DNA of 64,000 nucleotides from Clitopilus passeckerianus (GCA_944990035.1 CALYLX010000082.1:620001-684000); one strand, 5' to 3'; positions 12,401-24,820 are shown, counted from the stretch's first letter. Notes: a model not told the origin generated them from the sequence alone. Made by a program: numbers and translations.

Positions 12401-12632
12401 TACGGGGATCGTCAGGACCCTCTGGCTCGAAGGCGTGGGCCTCGGCAGCGTAATAATCTTCGGAGAGATTCAACTCGGATGTTAAAACGTTCTCTAACTC
12501 GTCCTGTGTGGTATTTAGGATGGGTCAAGAATGAGATATAACGAAAGGTCTCACCCTCAGTTGCCGAAGTCCGGTTTTTGTCTCCTCGTTGGCGGAAGAG
12601 TCTGACAGAGATTCTTCGAAATCCGTGGACAT
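9500..12632 (-). pseudogene. 2-oxoglutarate/Fe(II)-dependent oxygenase (P4H-like), with in-frame stop
   Basis: A multi-exon minus-strand gene starts at ATG 12632 (MSTDFEESLSDSSANEET) and ends at TGA 9500-9502. The oxygenase core is clear. Conserved text follows the second intron (SVEDPKKISALASKAPYGLR; VQFGNAVWHETVERYTEL; KWEFYKLLLYETGS). Then come the iron-ligand pair H-x-D in FLPHQDSEKTQGMFATMV, GGQVHLQHG, and the distal His and 2OG-binding Arg in HEIKPITSGYRLALSYNLIH. The family hydroxylates protein or small-molecule substrates. The C-terminal 450 or so residues, including 9500-10486, are an unassigned alpha-helical region. The codon before SELPLSVEDPKK is TAA (minus strand, bases 12380-12378), inside an exon open on both sides. 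I found no intron that removes it and restores frame, so the allele is probably broken or misread. Exon borders in the 3' half are approximate. Confidence 0.72.
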
Positions 12633-13266
12633 TTCAGAATGTTGTAAGAAAACTGAGCAGAACGACAGGTGTTATCAAAGGCGAGGAGGGGAGACGCGAG
12701 CAAGGTAGCAAGAGCCATCAACTATGTTGAGAGTTCAAGGTAGAAATCTCGAGTCCTATCGATTGAGAAGCATCCTGGCTTTTATTGGGGTCACAGTGAC
12801 AGCACATATCGGGATCTGGCAAAGCTGTTGACCTGATAAGCCTAGGCCTTCAGGCTTGCGATTAACTCCATCATTGGTGTTCCCGCTTGTCTACCCGGAT
12901 ATTGCTTCCAGAGAATCACTTCTGTTTCTTGAGGACTATGGGCAGGTGTCTTGGGGTCCATGCCAATGCACCCACGACACTTGGACTGCCTTCAATGGAA
13001 TTACAAGGATACCATGCGATGATGTGGCAGTCCATCTAATCTTATCACCGGAGATTTGATCCGATACCCGATCTCAGGCCGATTTCCAAGTTTTGACAGT
13101 CAACACGGCAGCTACGCAGCTATAGCCTCAACAGACTCAGCGTAAGGACTTGATTTTTGAATGGTCTCGAGGGGCTGAAACCCAAAGCTTTCATATAGAT
13201 ACGCTGCCTGAAGCGTCAAAGGAGCCCAAAAAAATCCAACGAGCTTACCCTCGTTCCAGGCTCATT
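12633..13266. other. Divergent intergenic region between oxygenase and TRM44
   Basis: About 630 bases separating divergently transcribed genes. It should hold both promoters. I see no open frame with protein character, only short frames such as 12856-13059. Confidence 0.45.
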
Positions 13267-14984
13267 ATGAACAAGAACAACATTTCACGACCGAGGTACG
13301 AACCATTGCCCTGCGAAGGCCGATCTCTAGAAGTTCCTCCTTTAAACGGAAACGAGGAAGCATGGCACCCCATTCTGTTTTGCCCTGCATCATTTCCGGC
13401 AGAGTTGGTCAGGCAAATCAGTCAATCCGAGAACCGTAGCTAACTTCAACTTTCAGTTCGAAATTGCGATATCGCAACTCGTTCACCACCCAGAGTATAA
13501 TTCTACTCTGATTTTGCGATCAGACACGCTTTCAGAAGTAACCTCGGAGTTCCCTGCTTCCGTCCCTGCCATCCACGGCAAGCAGCCGGTACGGACGGTT
13601 CATAGGAAATTACTTGCCCGTAGGCCTGGTCAAGATGGAAGTCTCGAGCAGTTCTGCACTTTATATCGTGACATCTCGGGCGAGGAATCTATGGACCACG
13701 AATCATCGATACCAGATACTTTGGTGCTTGAACCCATCGTTCCGCCAGGTTCAACACTACCATATTACCACCCAGCTGTGGAGCATCTTGCTTTTCGTTA
13801 CATCCCTACCGAGCCACCTACATTGAGGATCGAGGTGGTCCCGCTCCCAGGAACTCCAATGGATATAAACGGGCGTCTTTATCGAACATGCCTAGCCCTC
13901 TTGGACACCCTGGACCGCTATGGCTGGGGTGCCCTGACTAACTACAAGAAACGAGTCGATCATGACATACTCGTCCCAAGAGAGCCTTATCAAGACCTGT
14001 ATCTGATAATGCGAGAGCGACACAAGCACCTCATAGATACCTGGCAAGAGGTAACAGATCCACTAAAGCATGTGTTCGAGGTCTGTATGGTTATAGCCAT
14101 TTCCTTGAATCCCCCTGATTGCTTAGATTAAGTTAGGACATCGGCATTGCAACATATTTAATGCTTCTATGGAAAGACACCTATGTTTCCCCAGACTCAC
14201 CCTCCTCGGCTGATTCAGAGGAGCCCTGGAAAGCCTGGCCACGACCTCCAGGTGGCTTCCTTGACCTTGGGTGGGTTATCCCCACTCTTAACACACTTTG
14301 GTCTCATATCACGTCCACAGCTGCGGGAACGGCCTGTTAACGCACATCCTCATCTCTGAGGGCTACGATGGCCAAGGGATCGACCTTCGAGCACGAACAT
14401 CATGGTCCCACTATCCGGCAGCCACCCAATCCAGCCTCCACGTCCATGCCTTTAATCCTGCTGACAGACAAGATGCCTACTTCAAACAAGGCTGCTTTAT
14501 CATTGGCAATCACGCAGACGAGTTGACGCCCTGGGTGCCGGTGCTGTCCACACTCTATTCAGCGTCTGGATATCTCTCGATACCATGCTGTGCGTGGTCA
14601 TTCGACGAGAGGTACGATAGATCCAGGACACAGGCGTTGCCTGTACCGAGCTCCGATTTCGCGGATTCACTGAATCTGGGAAGAGAGGGTGGGAATACCA
14701 GTTCGTATTCGATGTATCGCATCTGGTTGGGGTCGTTGAGCCTGCATTGTGGTTGGGAGGTTGAGACTGAGGTGTTGAGGATTCCTAGTACGAGGAATTG
14801 GGCCATCATTGGTGAGTCACTGTCAGATGAGGGGAATGGTTTGCTAATATCGGGACTGCTAGGTCGAAAGAAGACGGGTTTAACCACAGAAGAGGCCACT
14901 GAGAACGTTGATGACATTTTGACTAATGTTGCAGAACGTGGTATCTTCAAGGCTCGCAAGCCAGAAGGGAAAGGAGGGCATTAA
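13267..14984 (+). CDS. TRM44: tRNA(Ser) Um44 2'-O-methyltransferase
   Basis: Five exons, 13267-13407, 13457-14080, 14137-14270, 14321-14811 and 14863-14984, total 504 codons including the stop, with all splice junctions in frame. The S-adenosylmethionine site is split by an intron: GGFLDLG at the end of exon 3 joins CGNGLLTHILISEGYDGQGI in exon 4, giving the DLGCGNG motif I. Downstream, IGNHADELTPWVPVL and YLSIPCCAWSFDERY are signature segments of the Trm44/AdoMet-MTase family, and DIGIATYLMLLW precedes motif I as in Trm44. The enzyme 2'-O-methylates U44 in the variable region of tRNA-Ser. Length fits fungal Trm44. It is intact and probably constitutive, and it belongs to the conserved housekeeping block. 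Confidence 0.93.
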
Positions 14985-15115
14985 ATTCTGTGTTTGTTGT
15001 CCATAGTATATAGATCCGAAATTGTAACATCCATCTAAGAATCTGGGTATAGATCATGTTCTAATATCGTAAATTCGTGAGCACCATAACCTATGGGAGG
15101 AGAGGTCAAAGTCCA

Positions 15116-16836
15116 TCATCTCTGTGACTTCGCGCTCGTCCTTCTGCTCATCGACATAGCCATGCCCATGGGCATTCCCATTCCCATACCATTCATACCA
15201 TCCATGGGTACGAACGGTGGGAACATAGGCTCCTCCCTCTCTTCGGCCATCGCTCGACACTCCGCTAATAGCTCCCTTAGCTCACTGACATTGGAAACTC
15301 GTCTCCGGTCCTGTGGTTCCTCTTCATCTTCTTCATCGCTGTACCACTCCTCCGGGGCATCCTCATATTCATCGCTGTCCGTCTCGGTATCCTCCGTACT
15401 CTCTTCTTCATCCTCTGGGAGATTGCCCAGTAAGGCCCCAGTGCAATCCTCCAAGCGGATGCCATATGTCTCGACGAGTAGGTTCCACCAATTATCATAT
15501 CGCTCGATACCACCAGCTTCCTCTGATGGTCCATCTTCTTCATTCAACTCCGCCAACATGGCTCGGCTCAAAGCCCGCACACGCTGGAGTTTCGGGAAGT
15601 TATAGCGATTGAGGGCTGCGATGTTCAGGTCGTTTGAGCGTTGGATTACGTGGCCACGTAAGGGATCCACGGCAGAGTATTCGGCGGCATAACCAACACC
15701 AAAGGCGTACATCAGCCCATGTAAGCCAATAGAGTGGATGTTAGGGTGGGGCCTGTTGACCAGGACGCTCATGCTTTGGTTGAACATGGGTGAATAAACC
15801 TCTTCTCCAGGTGGCTGCATTCGCCAATCTGCATTAAAACAGAATGTAGTGAGGTTCGGGCAGAGATCGAGGATCTTGGCTACATCGAGGGCAGGGATGC
15901 AGTTGAGGTCGAGGAAAATGAGTTTCTGTCCGTGTGAGGAGAGGAAGCCGACTGCATCGGGTTGATCGGTTCGGCGGCTTCCTGTGTCAAACGAGAGGCT
16001 GACGAGGGAGGGGAGGGTCCAGTCGGTTGCTTGTTCTAGGAATTGACCGAAAAATCCTTGAAGGGAGAGTTGTTGGAGATGGGGGAGGGTCAGGTTGATA
16101 TTGCCAGCAGAACCCAGGGGAATGAAATCTATGTCCTCGGAGGTGTTTGAATCGAAGTCTATGTGAGCGCACATGATAGTTTTGAGTGAAGCCAGAGCCC
16201 AAATTACTTTGGGCATTTCCTCGCATGATATGGTCCAGTAAACTGTGCGCAGGGCCTTGAACGCGTAGGTGGCCAGTGTGTCGGCTGAGAGACCGAATAC
16301 GTTGCCCATTGGAACTTCAACATAGAAGATTTCGAGATTTGGGCATCGTTTAATGACAGAGACTAAAGCCTCTTCCACCCCGACTATTGATGCACTGCGT
16401 GTGTACCGACAGAGGTGTATTCGGCGTGTCCACCATGCCAAAGACGACGATAATGTGGATGCGGTGGATGAGGTCGAGCTCAACACTTCGTCGAGTGAGA
16501 GCAGCTTCTTAGGCTCGTTAAAGAAGAGGCATCGGAACATGAGTTCGGAGCCAATCCGATTCCAGGTCTTGCAGGTTGAGATGATGGCCTGTGTGCTGTT
16601 CAATACCTTGTGCTCCGTGGAGCAGGTTCGGAACTGACCTTCTTCGTTGAATAGCTCATTCTCTGCACAATGTTCAGCGCCTCCGATGGCCTTCTCAACG
16701 TCCACTTGCCAAACATGTTCTTCACCCAAGCCGACTCCGCCAGCGTTGTAGGTAGTCCATATTGGAATATGACATCTTCGTCGGCGGCAAGGTCGAAGAT
16801 GTAAACCCAAACTTCTGAAGGGAGATCTAGAGCCAT
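15116..16836 (-). CDS. F-box protein with leucine-rich-like repeats and acidic tail
   Basis: Two exons, 16836-16639 and 16588-15116, joined by a 50-base intron, give about 556 residues. The start is chosen at 16836 because the F-box begins immediately (MALDLPSEVWVYIFDLAADE). An upstream ATG at 16846 is in another frame. The body has irregular leucine-rich segments (FKALRTVYWTI, LPHLQQLSLQGF, HGQKLIFLDLNCIP, LDLCPNLTTFCFN), as in agaricomycete F-box/LRR proteins that recruit substrates to SCF ubiquitin ligases through Skp1. The C-terminus is strongly acidic (DEEESTEDTETDSDEYED) followed by a Met/Gly/Pro-rich stretch (MNGMGMGMPMGMAMSMS), which is unusual. It is convergent with TRM44, 131 bases apart. 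Confidence 0.85.
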
Positions 16837-17123
16837 TTAAGCCCAAGGATCCACAGGTAAGCGCCTCGTATGTAAAATTTCAGCTGTTCGGGCACGTTGC
16901 AGGAGGAAATGAACGGCGTTGGGGTAAAAGGTCGATCCTCCTCAGGCTCTTTCCACGAGGCGGTTTGCTGATGCAAAGTCACATGTCTCGTACGCGTCGC
17001 GTCGCGTCAATGAAAGGCAGACTTGGAGGAGTCATGAAAGTAGTAATGGTACAGTTCTATTCTATCCTAGGGATACACATAGGCTATTGATACAGAGAGG
17101 GTTAGGTAGAAATCTAATTACAA

Positions 17124-17966
17124 TTAATTGAAGTTAACTCGGGAGACCGTCTCCCAAAAAGTACGACCTTGAATCTCAGCAATATTGAGCTCAAGTTCAG
17201 TAGGCATGCGACGGCCATCGCCTCCGGCAAAGGTACCTGCACCCCAAGGAGAGCCTTCGTGCACGGTCAGGAATCAGTTTGACATATTGGCGGCAACCTA
17301 CTCACCACCATGAACCTCTTCCATGTTCGTCATCTCGGCAAAGGTGTTCTTATATCCCAAAGGAACGAAGATGACCCCGTGGTGCACAAGCTGAGACATT
17401 GAGTTTAATGCTGTGGACTCTTGGCCTCCGCCTGGGCTTGAAGTCGACTGGAAGATGGACGCATATTTACCGTGTATGGCGCCAGAGGTCCATAACTTGC
17501 CAGTTGCGTCCCAGAAGGTCTGCAAGGATGATGGATAAAAGGGGAGCAGCGATGAGAGGAGGGTTTGGCGGGGAAAGAAGAGGCCGAGATTTACCTTCCA
17601 CTGAGCGGGCATCATACCGTATCGAGTAGGAATACCGAACATGAAAGCGTCGTACTTGGTGAGATCTGTCACGTCGAAAATCCTGTAAGGAGGCTTCTGG
17701 GGAGCATGCATCTTTGTGAGAATGTCATCGGATAGCGTCTCTTGGATCCTGTAGAAATTTAAAGACTCTATTAGGTTCATGGAGATGAAAATACGCACTG
17801 GAAGATAGTCGCATTTCCGCCGGCCTGCTCGATCCCAGTCTTGATAGCCTCAGCAACTGCAACAACTCAAGGCACCTGTCTAGAAAAATTCAGGCAGAGA
17901 CTCACGCCTTCCAATGTGCCCATAAAGCGTGTAGATGACAATGGCAACCTTCGGACCAGCAGACAT
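17124..17966 (-). CDS. WrbA/Pst2-type flavodoxin-like NAD(P)H:quinone oxidoreductase
   Basis: Six short exons on the minus strand from ATG 17966 ([20 protein letters not shown]) to TAA 17126-17124 (...[11 protein letters not shown]). The FMN-phosphate loop VIYTLYGHI, the [12 protein letters not shown] segment and the [12 protein letters not shown] segment are family signatures, as are [11 protein letters not shown] and [14 protein letters not shown]. WrbA proteins reduce quinones by two electrons using FMN and NAD(P)H; fungal members are often associated with eisosomes or the plasma membrane and are stress-induced. The gene sits next to a paralogue at 18981-19944 in the same orientation, with the same intron after PAQWK, so the two arose by duplication. 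This copy lacks the N-terminal extension of the other. Confidence 0.9.
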
Positions 17967-18980
17967 TTTCCGAGAAATAAATAGATTAGATATGAATAAG
18001 TTAAAGTGCAGTCGCCGAGGAGGGAGCGGGAAAGAGGAATCATGTTTCTGAGCATTTACAAAGTCTTATACGAGCGAATACAGGAGGATCGGATGAATAA
18101 AAAGTCTCGAAATTGAGGGTGAAGACAAGGCAATCGAGGGTGTCTGAGACGCGGAGATATACTTTAATGGAGGTGGCTTCACCTTATTTCCTCCTATTCC
18201 TGGATCAGAGGCTTCTGCTCCGGCAGTAAAAAGGTTAGTACCGCATGCGAGAGAGAGCCAGCCCACAACAACACCGAGGAAAGCAAGTCGTCATGGAAGA
18301 AATACTGCCAATCATCCACTGCAATGCGGAAGAGAATGGAGGCAACCGCGATTTGCCTTGATAGAGGCACGGTTTTATGTAGCGCTCCTAATACGGCCCG
18401 GTTTAAGTTAGTACCACCTTCCTTTTGGCCAGCAGCGCAGGACGAAGGTCGCAAACACTACGACTGCGAGAGATTCAGCCCAGTGAATGGTGTCAAAGAT
18501 ACAGACAAACGTCTAGAATATTGAACAGCCTTCAGAATGCGAGGCGTAGAATTGAATGGCGAGCTGCTCAGAACCCCAAGAACTTCCGACGGAAACTGTT
18601 GTCCGTCTCATTGTCAAGCTTGAGCTCAGGCTTGAGCAGGTTGAAAAGGTCGAAAGGTTGATTCTGATTGGCTAGCGCCACGATGCGTGATCTCCCTTGA
18701 TAGTCACGTGGGAAATTACTTGACGCGTCGAATTTCGAAAGTTCCAACGCGTCCATGCACTCCCCAGTCTGACGAGGCCAGAAACGTCAAGCAAACAGTA
18801 GAAGTGGGAATACGTCACAATCTGGTTTCTTAATACTCTTTCTGTAAATTCGACAGATCCAATACTATGAACGTCTCGCACAGGTCCTCGAATGAAGGTT
18901 GATTTCTCATATAATAGTTGAGTAGTCGTACATGACATGATACTCGTTATAAACTCATACTTTGTTCAGACACCCGTAGC
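17967..18980. other. Spacer between the two WrbA paralogues
   Basis: About 1 kb containing the promoter of the 17124-17966 gene and the 3' flank of the 18981-19944 gene. Short overlapping frames (for example 18324-18524 and 18568-18756) have no recognisable protein character. Confidence 0.45.
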
Positions 18981-19944
18981 CTAATCGAAAGATACCCGGC
19001 TGACGTGCTCATAGAAGGTCCTTCCCTGAATCTGCGCGAGCTTGAGCTCGAGTTCAGTAGGCTGGCGGGAGCCATCGCTGTTGGCGAAGGTACCCGCACC
19101 CCATGGAGAACCTAAAGGAGAAAAGGTGTGGCGTCAGAGAAAGAAATACCGAATTACTGCCTAAGACTTACCCCCATGAACCTCAGTGAGATTGGTTAGC
19201 TCAGGGAAAGACTTGGCGTAGCCAAGAGGTACGAAGATGATGCCATGGTGGACGAGGGTAGACATGGTGTTGAGTGCTGTCGTTTCCTGTCCCCCACCGG
19301 GAGAGGCGGTAGAAAAGAAGATGGAGGCGTATTTGCCGTAGAGACCACCAGAGCCCCAGAGCCCACCGGTTGCGTCCCAGAATGCCTAAGATTACATATT
19401 CGTCACTGAAAGCATCATTGAGATGAAATGGGCAACATACCTTCCATTGCGCGGGCATGGTACCATAACGGGTAGGAATACCGAAGAGGAAAGCATCATA
19501 CTTGACGATCTCTTCGTTGTTGATGATGGGATAGTCTGGTTTGGGAGGGGCATGCATCTTGGCAAGAATGGTATCGTTGAGAGTCTCAGCGACCTGGAAG
19601 ATGGTGACTTGGCCACCAGCTTCCTCAACACCCTTCTTCACGCCCAGGGCCACTAAATGCCATCCCATGGTAAGCTGGAAGCAAATGTGAATGAAGACGT
19701 TGTTTTACGTACTCTTTGCGATGTGGCCGTACATGGAGTAGATGACGATAGCGACTTTGGGAGCACGAGGCATGGCAGTAGTGGTAGTATGAGCTATAGC
19801 AGTAGTCGGTGAGGTAGTAGACTGCGGAGGGGGATTCGATGATGCTTTCTCTCCGTTTGATGTCTCGCCTTTTGTACCTTTGGGCTTTCGGTTAGGCTCG
19901 TTGTCTCCAAAGTTGTTCTTCTGGCTTTTTGTCGGGAAGCACAT
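18981..19944 (-). CDS. WrbA/Pst2-type quinone oxidoreductase with N-terminal extension
   Basis: Minus-strand gene ending at TAG 18983-18981 (...[10 protein letters not shown]). The frame opens with [17 protein letters not shown] at 19944, or five codons upstream at 19959. About 60 residues rich in Lys, Ser and Thr precede the flavodoxin core [20 protein letters not shown]. The MCFP start, with Cys as second residue followed by basic residues, is a pattern I associate with several basidiomycete WrbA homologues and may be a lipid-anchoring signal. The core shows [12 protein letters not shown], a sheet segment [40 protein letters not shown] and [20 protein letters not shown]. Function is as for its neighbour: FMN-dependent two-electron quinone reduction. 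All introns are short and in frame. Confidence 0.88.
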
Positions 19945-21563
19945 GCCTGGAAATGTCAAATGGGAGTGATGGGTGGGGACAGATGACGGGGGCCACTGGA
20001 CCTTTTTACCTGATTTCGTTAGAGAATTCCTGCTTATACTGTCTTCCCGAGCTTTATTTCCGAGCTACACACTCAGCAGCTTCGATTCTCGTGGGTTTCC
20101 ATGGGTAGGTCAGTTCCATATGCGTATGCTATGACGATAATCGATGCCCCTCGTTTTTACGCTTACCAGGTTTCGCTCATGGCGGTAGCCGCAAGTTACT
20201 ATATTCTGGATCTAATTTCGCACTGTTGCCAGTAAAATAGAAACATGCGCCGTTTCTATTAGAAAGGTGTATGACATTTGAAAGCAACTTGTCATTGGGA
20301 CATTGTCAGGAGGCAAACAAGATTGAAAGTATTGCCAAAAATGGAAGTAGATCACCCAGGATTTCCCCCTGATTCGAGGAATTCAAGAGTAAGCATGGTC
20401 TAGTTCGGTTGGTGCTGATACGTTGAAATTTCGTAAATTCCTGAGGGAGCCTGGTACTCAAATGCTGATCGAGCTTGATAACAATGCTGCTAATTCTGAC
20501 TGCTAACATGTGAAGACTGCATGTAATCCGATCGAACGTTCAACGATCAAAGGCCATTCAACCATAAAGAAGCCAAGAAGTGCTTCCATCAACGCCGACC
20601 CGGATGTACTCGTTTCAAGATGGGCTCATTCCGTGCTTTGCACTCGTCCGAAAGCCGGTTATCGGGGCACCAGTCTTTCAAGTCCCAGTGCCACTAGCCT
20701 GAAGATAAGAGCGGAGGATGGATTGGCCATGAGGCACTCAATTGGGTGGCGGAGGGAGAGCCTAGAGCAGCCCAGGTTGAGGAACGAAGTGAAGAAACTC
20801 GCTGAAGCTATTACAAGCTGATAAGGACCTAGGATCTCGAAATAGAGCCATGCAGTTTATCCCATGTGGTTTGGATGTCGTCTTGAAGCATATTCTGGGT
20901 CAAATGCTTCTAGTGAGTTCTACTGGGATAAACCATTCAAGCGCGTATCCAGAGGATACTCCGAGCCGGCAAGATTGGGTGGAGGACGCACAAACCTGGT
21001 AGGAGCTGGTTCTCCATGAGCATGAGATTCAGTTAGGTGGCGCTCGGCGCAAGGTTTTGTGGCATGCCCCATGGCATGAACTGAGGTCATCCTGAGTTCG
21101 TACACACTGGGTGCGGCGTAAAATCGCGCCAAAAACTGGCAAAAGAATTGACGGCTCGGAATAAACCAGACATCCCGCGATTGATTCTAAGATCAGCTGG
21201 TTGGGAACTTGGCATGAGCCTCGGCAGAGGCAGGAAGACCTTGGCAATGTCCAACGTCAGAGTTGGCTGGCATCATTGTACATCGCCCTCTTTTGCATTA
21301 CTCGTCCATCTCAAGCCCCAAGCTGCAGCTGTAAAGTCCCTTCCTGAGAACACGGAGGTAGAAAGGCACGATTGCCAGGCCGAACGCCAAGGATTGGCTG
21401 CCGCTGTTGATCATGACAGGCAAATTTCCACACTCATGGCAAGAAGAGGCCTTGATACTGTTGCCAGCGTCCACGACTCACCTTCGCTCTTTCTACAACG
21501 TGGACGGCGACTAACGCCTATCTTAAGCGCTTCCAGACGACCTTGGAGGTTGTTTAGTGCAGC
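19945..21563. other. Intergenic, nothing recognised
   Basis: About 1.6 kb between divergent genes. Open frames at 20510-20821 and 21148-21597 are mixed-composition frames without domains. The second ends inside the start of the GT61 exon in another frame. I see no repeat or RNA gene. Confidence 0.4.
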
Positions 21564-23744
21564 ATGCCTATTGCACGGAGAAACCTACCCATTCTAGTCC
21601 TTTTGGCCATTATACTTTTCGCACTTTACCACGTTTCGACACACACGGAGGATTTGACGACCGGTATCTCGACAACCCATGGCCATAATGGGTCTAAACC
21701 ACAGGAAAATCATGACCATGATGTAGACCTCTCACTCATTGACTCGCATCCCGAGAATCCGCCGTCAAACGACTCGTCTGCACCGATGAAGAAGCCAAAG
21801 CCTACCATCAACCCCGACGACACGTCGACCAACATTGAGACTCAAATTCCGGGAGAAAGGCTCGTCGATGGATTCAGTTTGGTGGATAGGCTCTATTTGA
21901 GGGATGGCACATTTTATGTTGTAACAAGTGAGGAGTCGGATAGGGCAATTTGGCCCGAGACCAAGAAGATTATTGCTAGGCCGCTGGATATGGCCGACGA
22001 TGTTGATTTGGCGCCCACCGATAAGGTATGCATTTGCTCTTTCTGCTCTGTTGAATCTCTCAACGGCGTCCTGACCCATTGGTGCGGACAGGAACTGCAA
22101 ATAATTTCGCCAGAGCAGGCCAAAGAAATCCTGGGCGACCATGCCATTCCCATCAAGGGGTTCACTATTGTTGCATATGACACCGAGCAATTCATGCATG
22201 TATGCGCCATCTTCTCGTGCTGTTACCTTCGACTAACCTTCTGCTCAATCAGCACTTCTATCATTGGTGGGGAGAAATAATGCTCGGTGCATGGAGGGTG
22301 TATTCTGCCCTTCCAGCCTTCGCCACTAGCAAAGTCAATCCTCCAGATCCAGCACGGATTATGCTCCCAGTATGTCTTCTATCCCTGCCTTTTACTGTAT
22401 GCTCACGTATGTGAATAGCATATATACGGAAATGAATGGAGGGACGTCCCCGCGGTTAATGCAAGACTCATGCGCGCCGGCTTCCCTTCTACCGCCATCG
22501 AGAAATTCGACTTCTGGGATGACCTTGCAACCCTGGGAAGGACCGTCGTTTTCGAGAGAGCGATGATCGTGAGTCGACCAGCTGCTCATCAGAAGTAAGT
22601 CTACATCCGAATATATGCCCTTTGCTACGCTAATATGTGTTTCTTACTTTCCTCAGTGATCTTTCAAACACCTGGAACAAAATGATCGCATCCACAATGC
22701 CCTTGGAGCTGCCTACCTCTTTCTTCGAGCCTCTGCGCCAGCGTATCATCTCTAACCTTCTGGGAGCTGCTCCGTCTGTTAACAACAACGGCCTCGTCAC
22801 ATCCCCAGAGGGACGGCGCACCGACAAGCCAGTCGTCACCTACATCTCCAGACAAGGTGTTGGGCGAAGGTTGAGCGACGAGGCGCATAACCACCTGGTT
22901 GAGGCGTTGAGAGTGATGGAGAATAAGGCTGTGGCAAAGGTCAATGTTGTCGAGATGGAGAAGATGTCATTGGCGGAACAGGTAGAGGTTATGGCAGAGA
23001 CGACTGTAAGGAATTTGTTTCCGGTCGCATATACGTACTTCGTTGGCTGAATTGTGGCTCTTTGTTCAGATTCTTGTTGGTGTCCACGGAAATGGGTTAA
23101 CGGTAAGATTGGAGCCATTGACAGTGTTGTTCGGATTCTGACCTTGGTATAGCATCAACTCTGGATGCCACCAACGCCAAGATCGACTGTCATCGAAATA
23201 TTCGCGCCAGAGAGTATGTATCAAGCTTCAATTCCAGTATCATGTCGCTAATATCGCCATTGTATAGGCTATCTCTTCGATTACGAGATCCTCGCACGAA
23301 ATGTCGGGCGTAAGGTTTGTACCCATGCACTCTGCTCTCCTCCTTGACATGTCCTGAAGGGACCACCACTTGCTCTCTCTAACTCGTGTTCTGGCATTTC
23401 AATTCATTTATCAGGGCTGACTCTGTGAACCCACATGCTGACATACGACCTCATTACAGCACTACGCCGTTTGGAACGATCAACTCTTGACCTACGGACA
23501 CGGGAAATACCACGAGGTTCGTGTTGCTACTGTCATTCTTGAGATTAGGTTTGGATGATAGATCTAATCCTCGTGTTCTCCAGGGAGTTAATTTAACTAA
23601 GGATTTCCAAGGAAGTGAGTCTATTTTCTTTGAGGCATGCACAGATGGAATGCTGACATGTGTTTGATGCACCAAGCTTCGATACCTGTGGACGCTCAGA
23701 CTGTTGTGGACCTGGTTACTCAAAGGTTGACCGAGCATAATTAG
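21564..23744 (+). CDS. Glycosyltransferase family 61, type II membrane protein
   Basis: About ten short exons starting at ATG 21564. Clear ones are 21564-22025, 22092-22199, 22253-22369, 22419-22594 and one starting at 22657; the gene ends at TAG 23742-23744. Residues 1-25 form a signal anchor (LPILVLLAIILFALYHV), followed by a Ser/Pro/Asp-rich stem. The catalytic domain carries YHWWGEIMLGAWRVY, IYGNEWRDVP, VVTYISRQGVGRRL, then ILVGVHGNGLT joined to HQLWMPPTPRSTVIEIF. This G-x-H-G-x-G-L-T-x-x-L-W-M region is the GT61/DUF563 signature. Members transfer sugars such as xylose or GlcNAc in the ER/Golgi; the acceptor here is unknown. The stem and single anchor suggest a Golgi lumenal enzyme. No defects are visible. 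Confidence 0.87.
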
Positions 23745-24141
23745 ACATTTAGACCTCGCTGGGAGGTCAAGGACTTAAAATTTGGGATTGGGTGTGCTTT
23801 CTACCAATGTGTGATATATTTATTATACCTCGGTTTGTAATTGCTGGGCTTTAGGAATACAATGTAGATATCCTCTATTCAGAATGGTCGTTGCACCGTT
23901 GGTGCCATGCTTCGTCGACGCTCATTGGCGGGCCGCACCGTTTTCCAAATGGGGTTTCGCATGACACCGTGATTTCTGAATTGCTCATTCCGCTTACCCG
24001 ATGACAAACGCCGAAGCAGCTTGACCAGCGACGACCTCGAGGACGTTGTTTGTTTCAACGAATCCACCTCAATTGGACTACTTTTCTTTAATTTACGCCC
24101 TCAAATTACTCTAGGAAGGGTCTCTGGAAAGGCTGTGGGGA
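23745..24141. other. Intergenic between GT61 gene and TOA2
   Basis: About 400 bases. It is AT-rich just after the GT61 stop and then holds the presumed TOA2 promoter. I see no coding sequence. Confidence 0.5.
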
Positions 24142-24820
24142 ATGGCATCCGCATACTATGAATTTTATCGAGGTTCTTCGTACGTCTTTTCCCACTCATG
24201 AAGTTAGCGCAGGAAAGGCTGATAGACGACTGATACTTGTTGCTTGCGTGCTATATAGGATCGGAATGGCGCTTACGGACTCGCTTGACGAGCTGATTAC
24301 GAGCGGAGCAATTACACCTCAGTTGGCAATGAAGGTGTTGCAACAGGTGAGAAGCTGTTTGCTTGAAAGCTTGCGTCGCTTCGGGAACCCTCAAGCTACA
24401 CCTTTCGACCCAACCCTTGAAAGCATCAGAGAGGACAGACATCTCTGGCGCTTCGGTTATCGGGAAGGAATGCTGTAGCTGTCGGACCATTAGCGCTGGG
24501 GAACTTTATTTTCCTGATATGCTAACCTCCGATTCTTCGTAGTTTGACAAATCATTAGCGGACACGATGGTCAAGCAGGTTAAGACTAAGACAACATTAA
24601 AAGTGCGTCATCTTCGGAGGTCTGCTGAGTCTACAGGCGCTGATTTTTCCGGTTTGGTCAACAGGGTCATCTGCACACTTACCGACTATGTGACGACGTC
24701 TGGACATTTATCGTGAAAAATCCTTCGTTCAAGATGGAGTCAAACGAGCAGGTAGCTGCTCAGCGGATCAAGATAATTGCTTGCAAGAACGGAGATGCGA
24801 TTGAGGCCGGGAAGAAGTAA
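24142..24820 (+). CDS. TOA2: Transcription initiation factor IIA gamma subunit
   Basis: Four exons, 24142-24179, 24259-24346, 24543-24602 and 24665-24820, sum to 342 bases, that is 113 residues plus stop, the normal size of the TFIIA small subunit. The spliced protein starts [13 protein letters not shown] and continues [41 protein letters not shown], then [19 protein letters not shown] in the beta-barrel domain and ends AIEAGKK. These are near-invariant TFIIA-gamma segments. It binds TBP at the TATA box together with TFIIA alpha/beta. A longer single-exon reading starting at 24158 is an artefact of reading through introns. Intact housekeeping gene. Confidence 0.95.

Noticed and set aside
12027..12485. 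152-codon plus-strand frame
   Set aside because: Antisense to the conserved oxygenase exons; no domain.
15093..15605. 170-codon plus-strand frame rich in serine
   Set aside because: It is the reverse complement of the acidic Asp/Glu and Met-rich tail of the F-box protein, which reads as Ser/Pro on the other strand.
21148..21597. 149-codon frame upstream of the GT61 gene
   Set aside because: It overlaps the GT61 start in another frame and has no recognisable composition or domain.
24158..24478. 106-codon single-exon reading over TOA2
   Set aside because: It reads through two introns; the spliced four-exon model restores a full-length TFIIA gamma.
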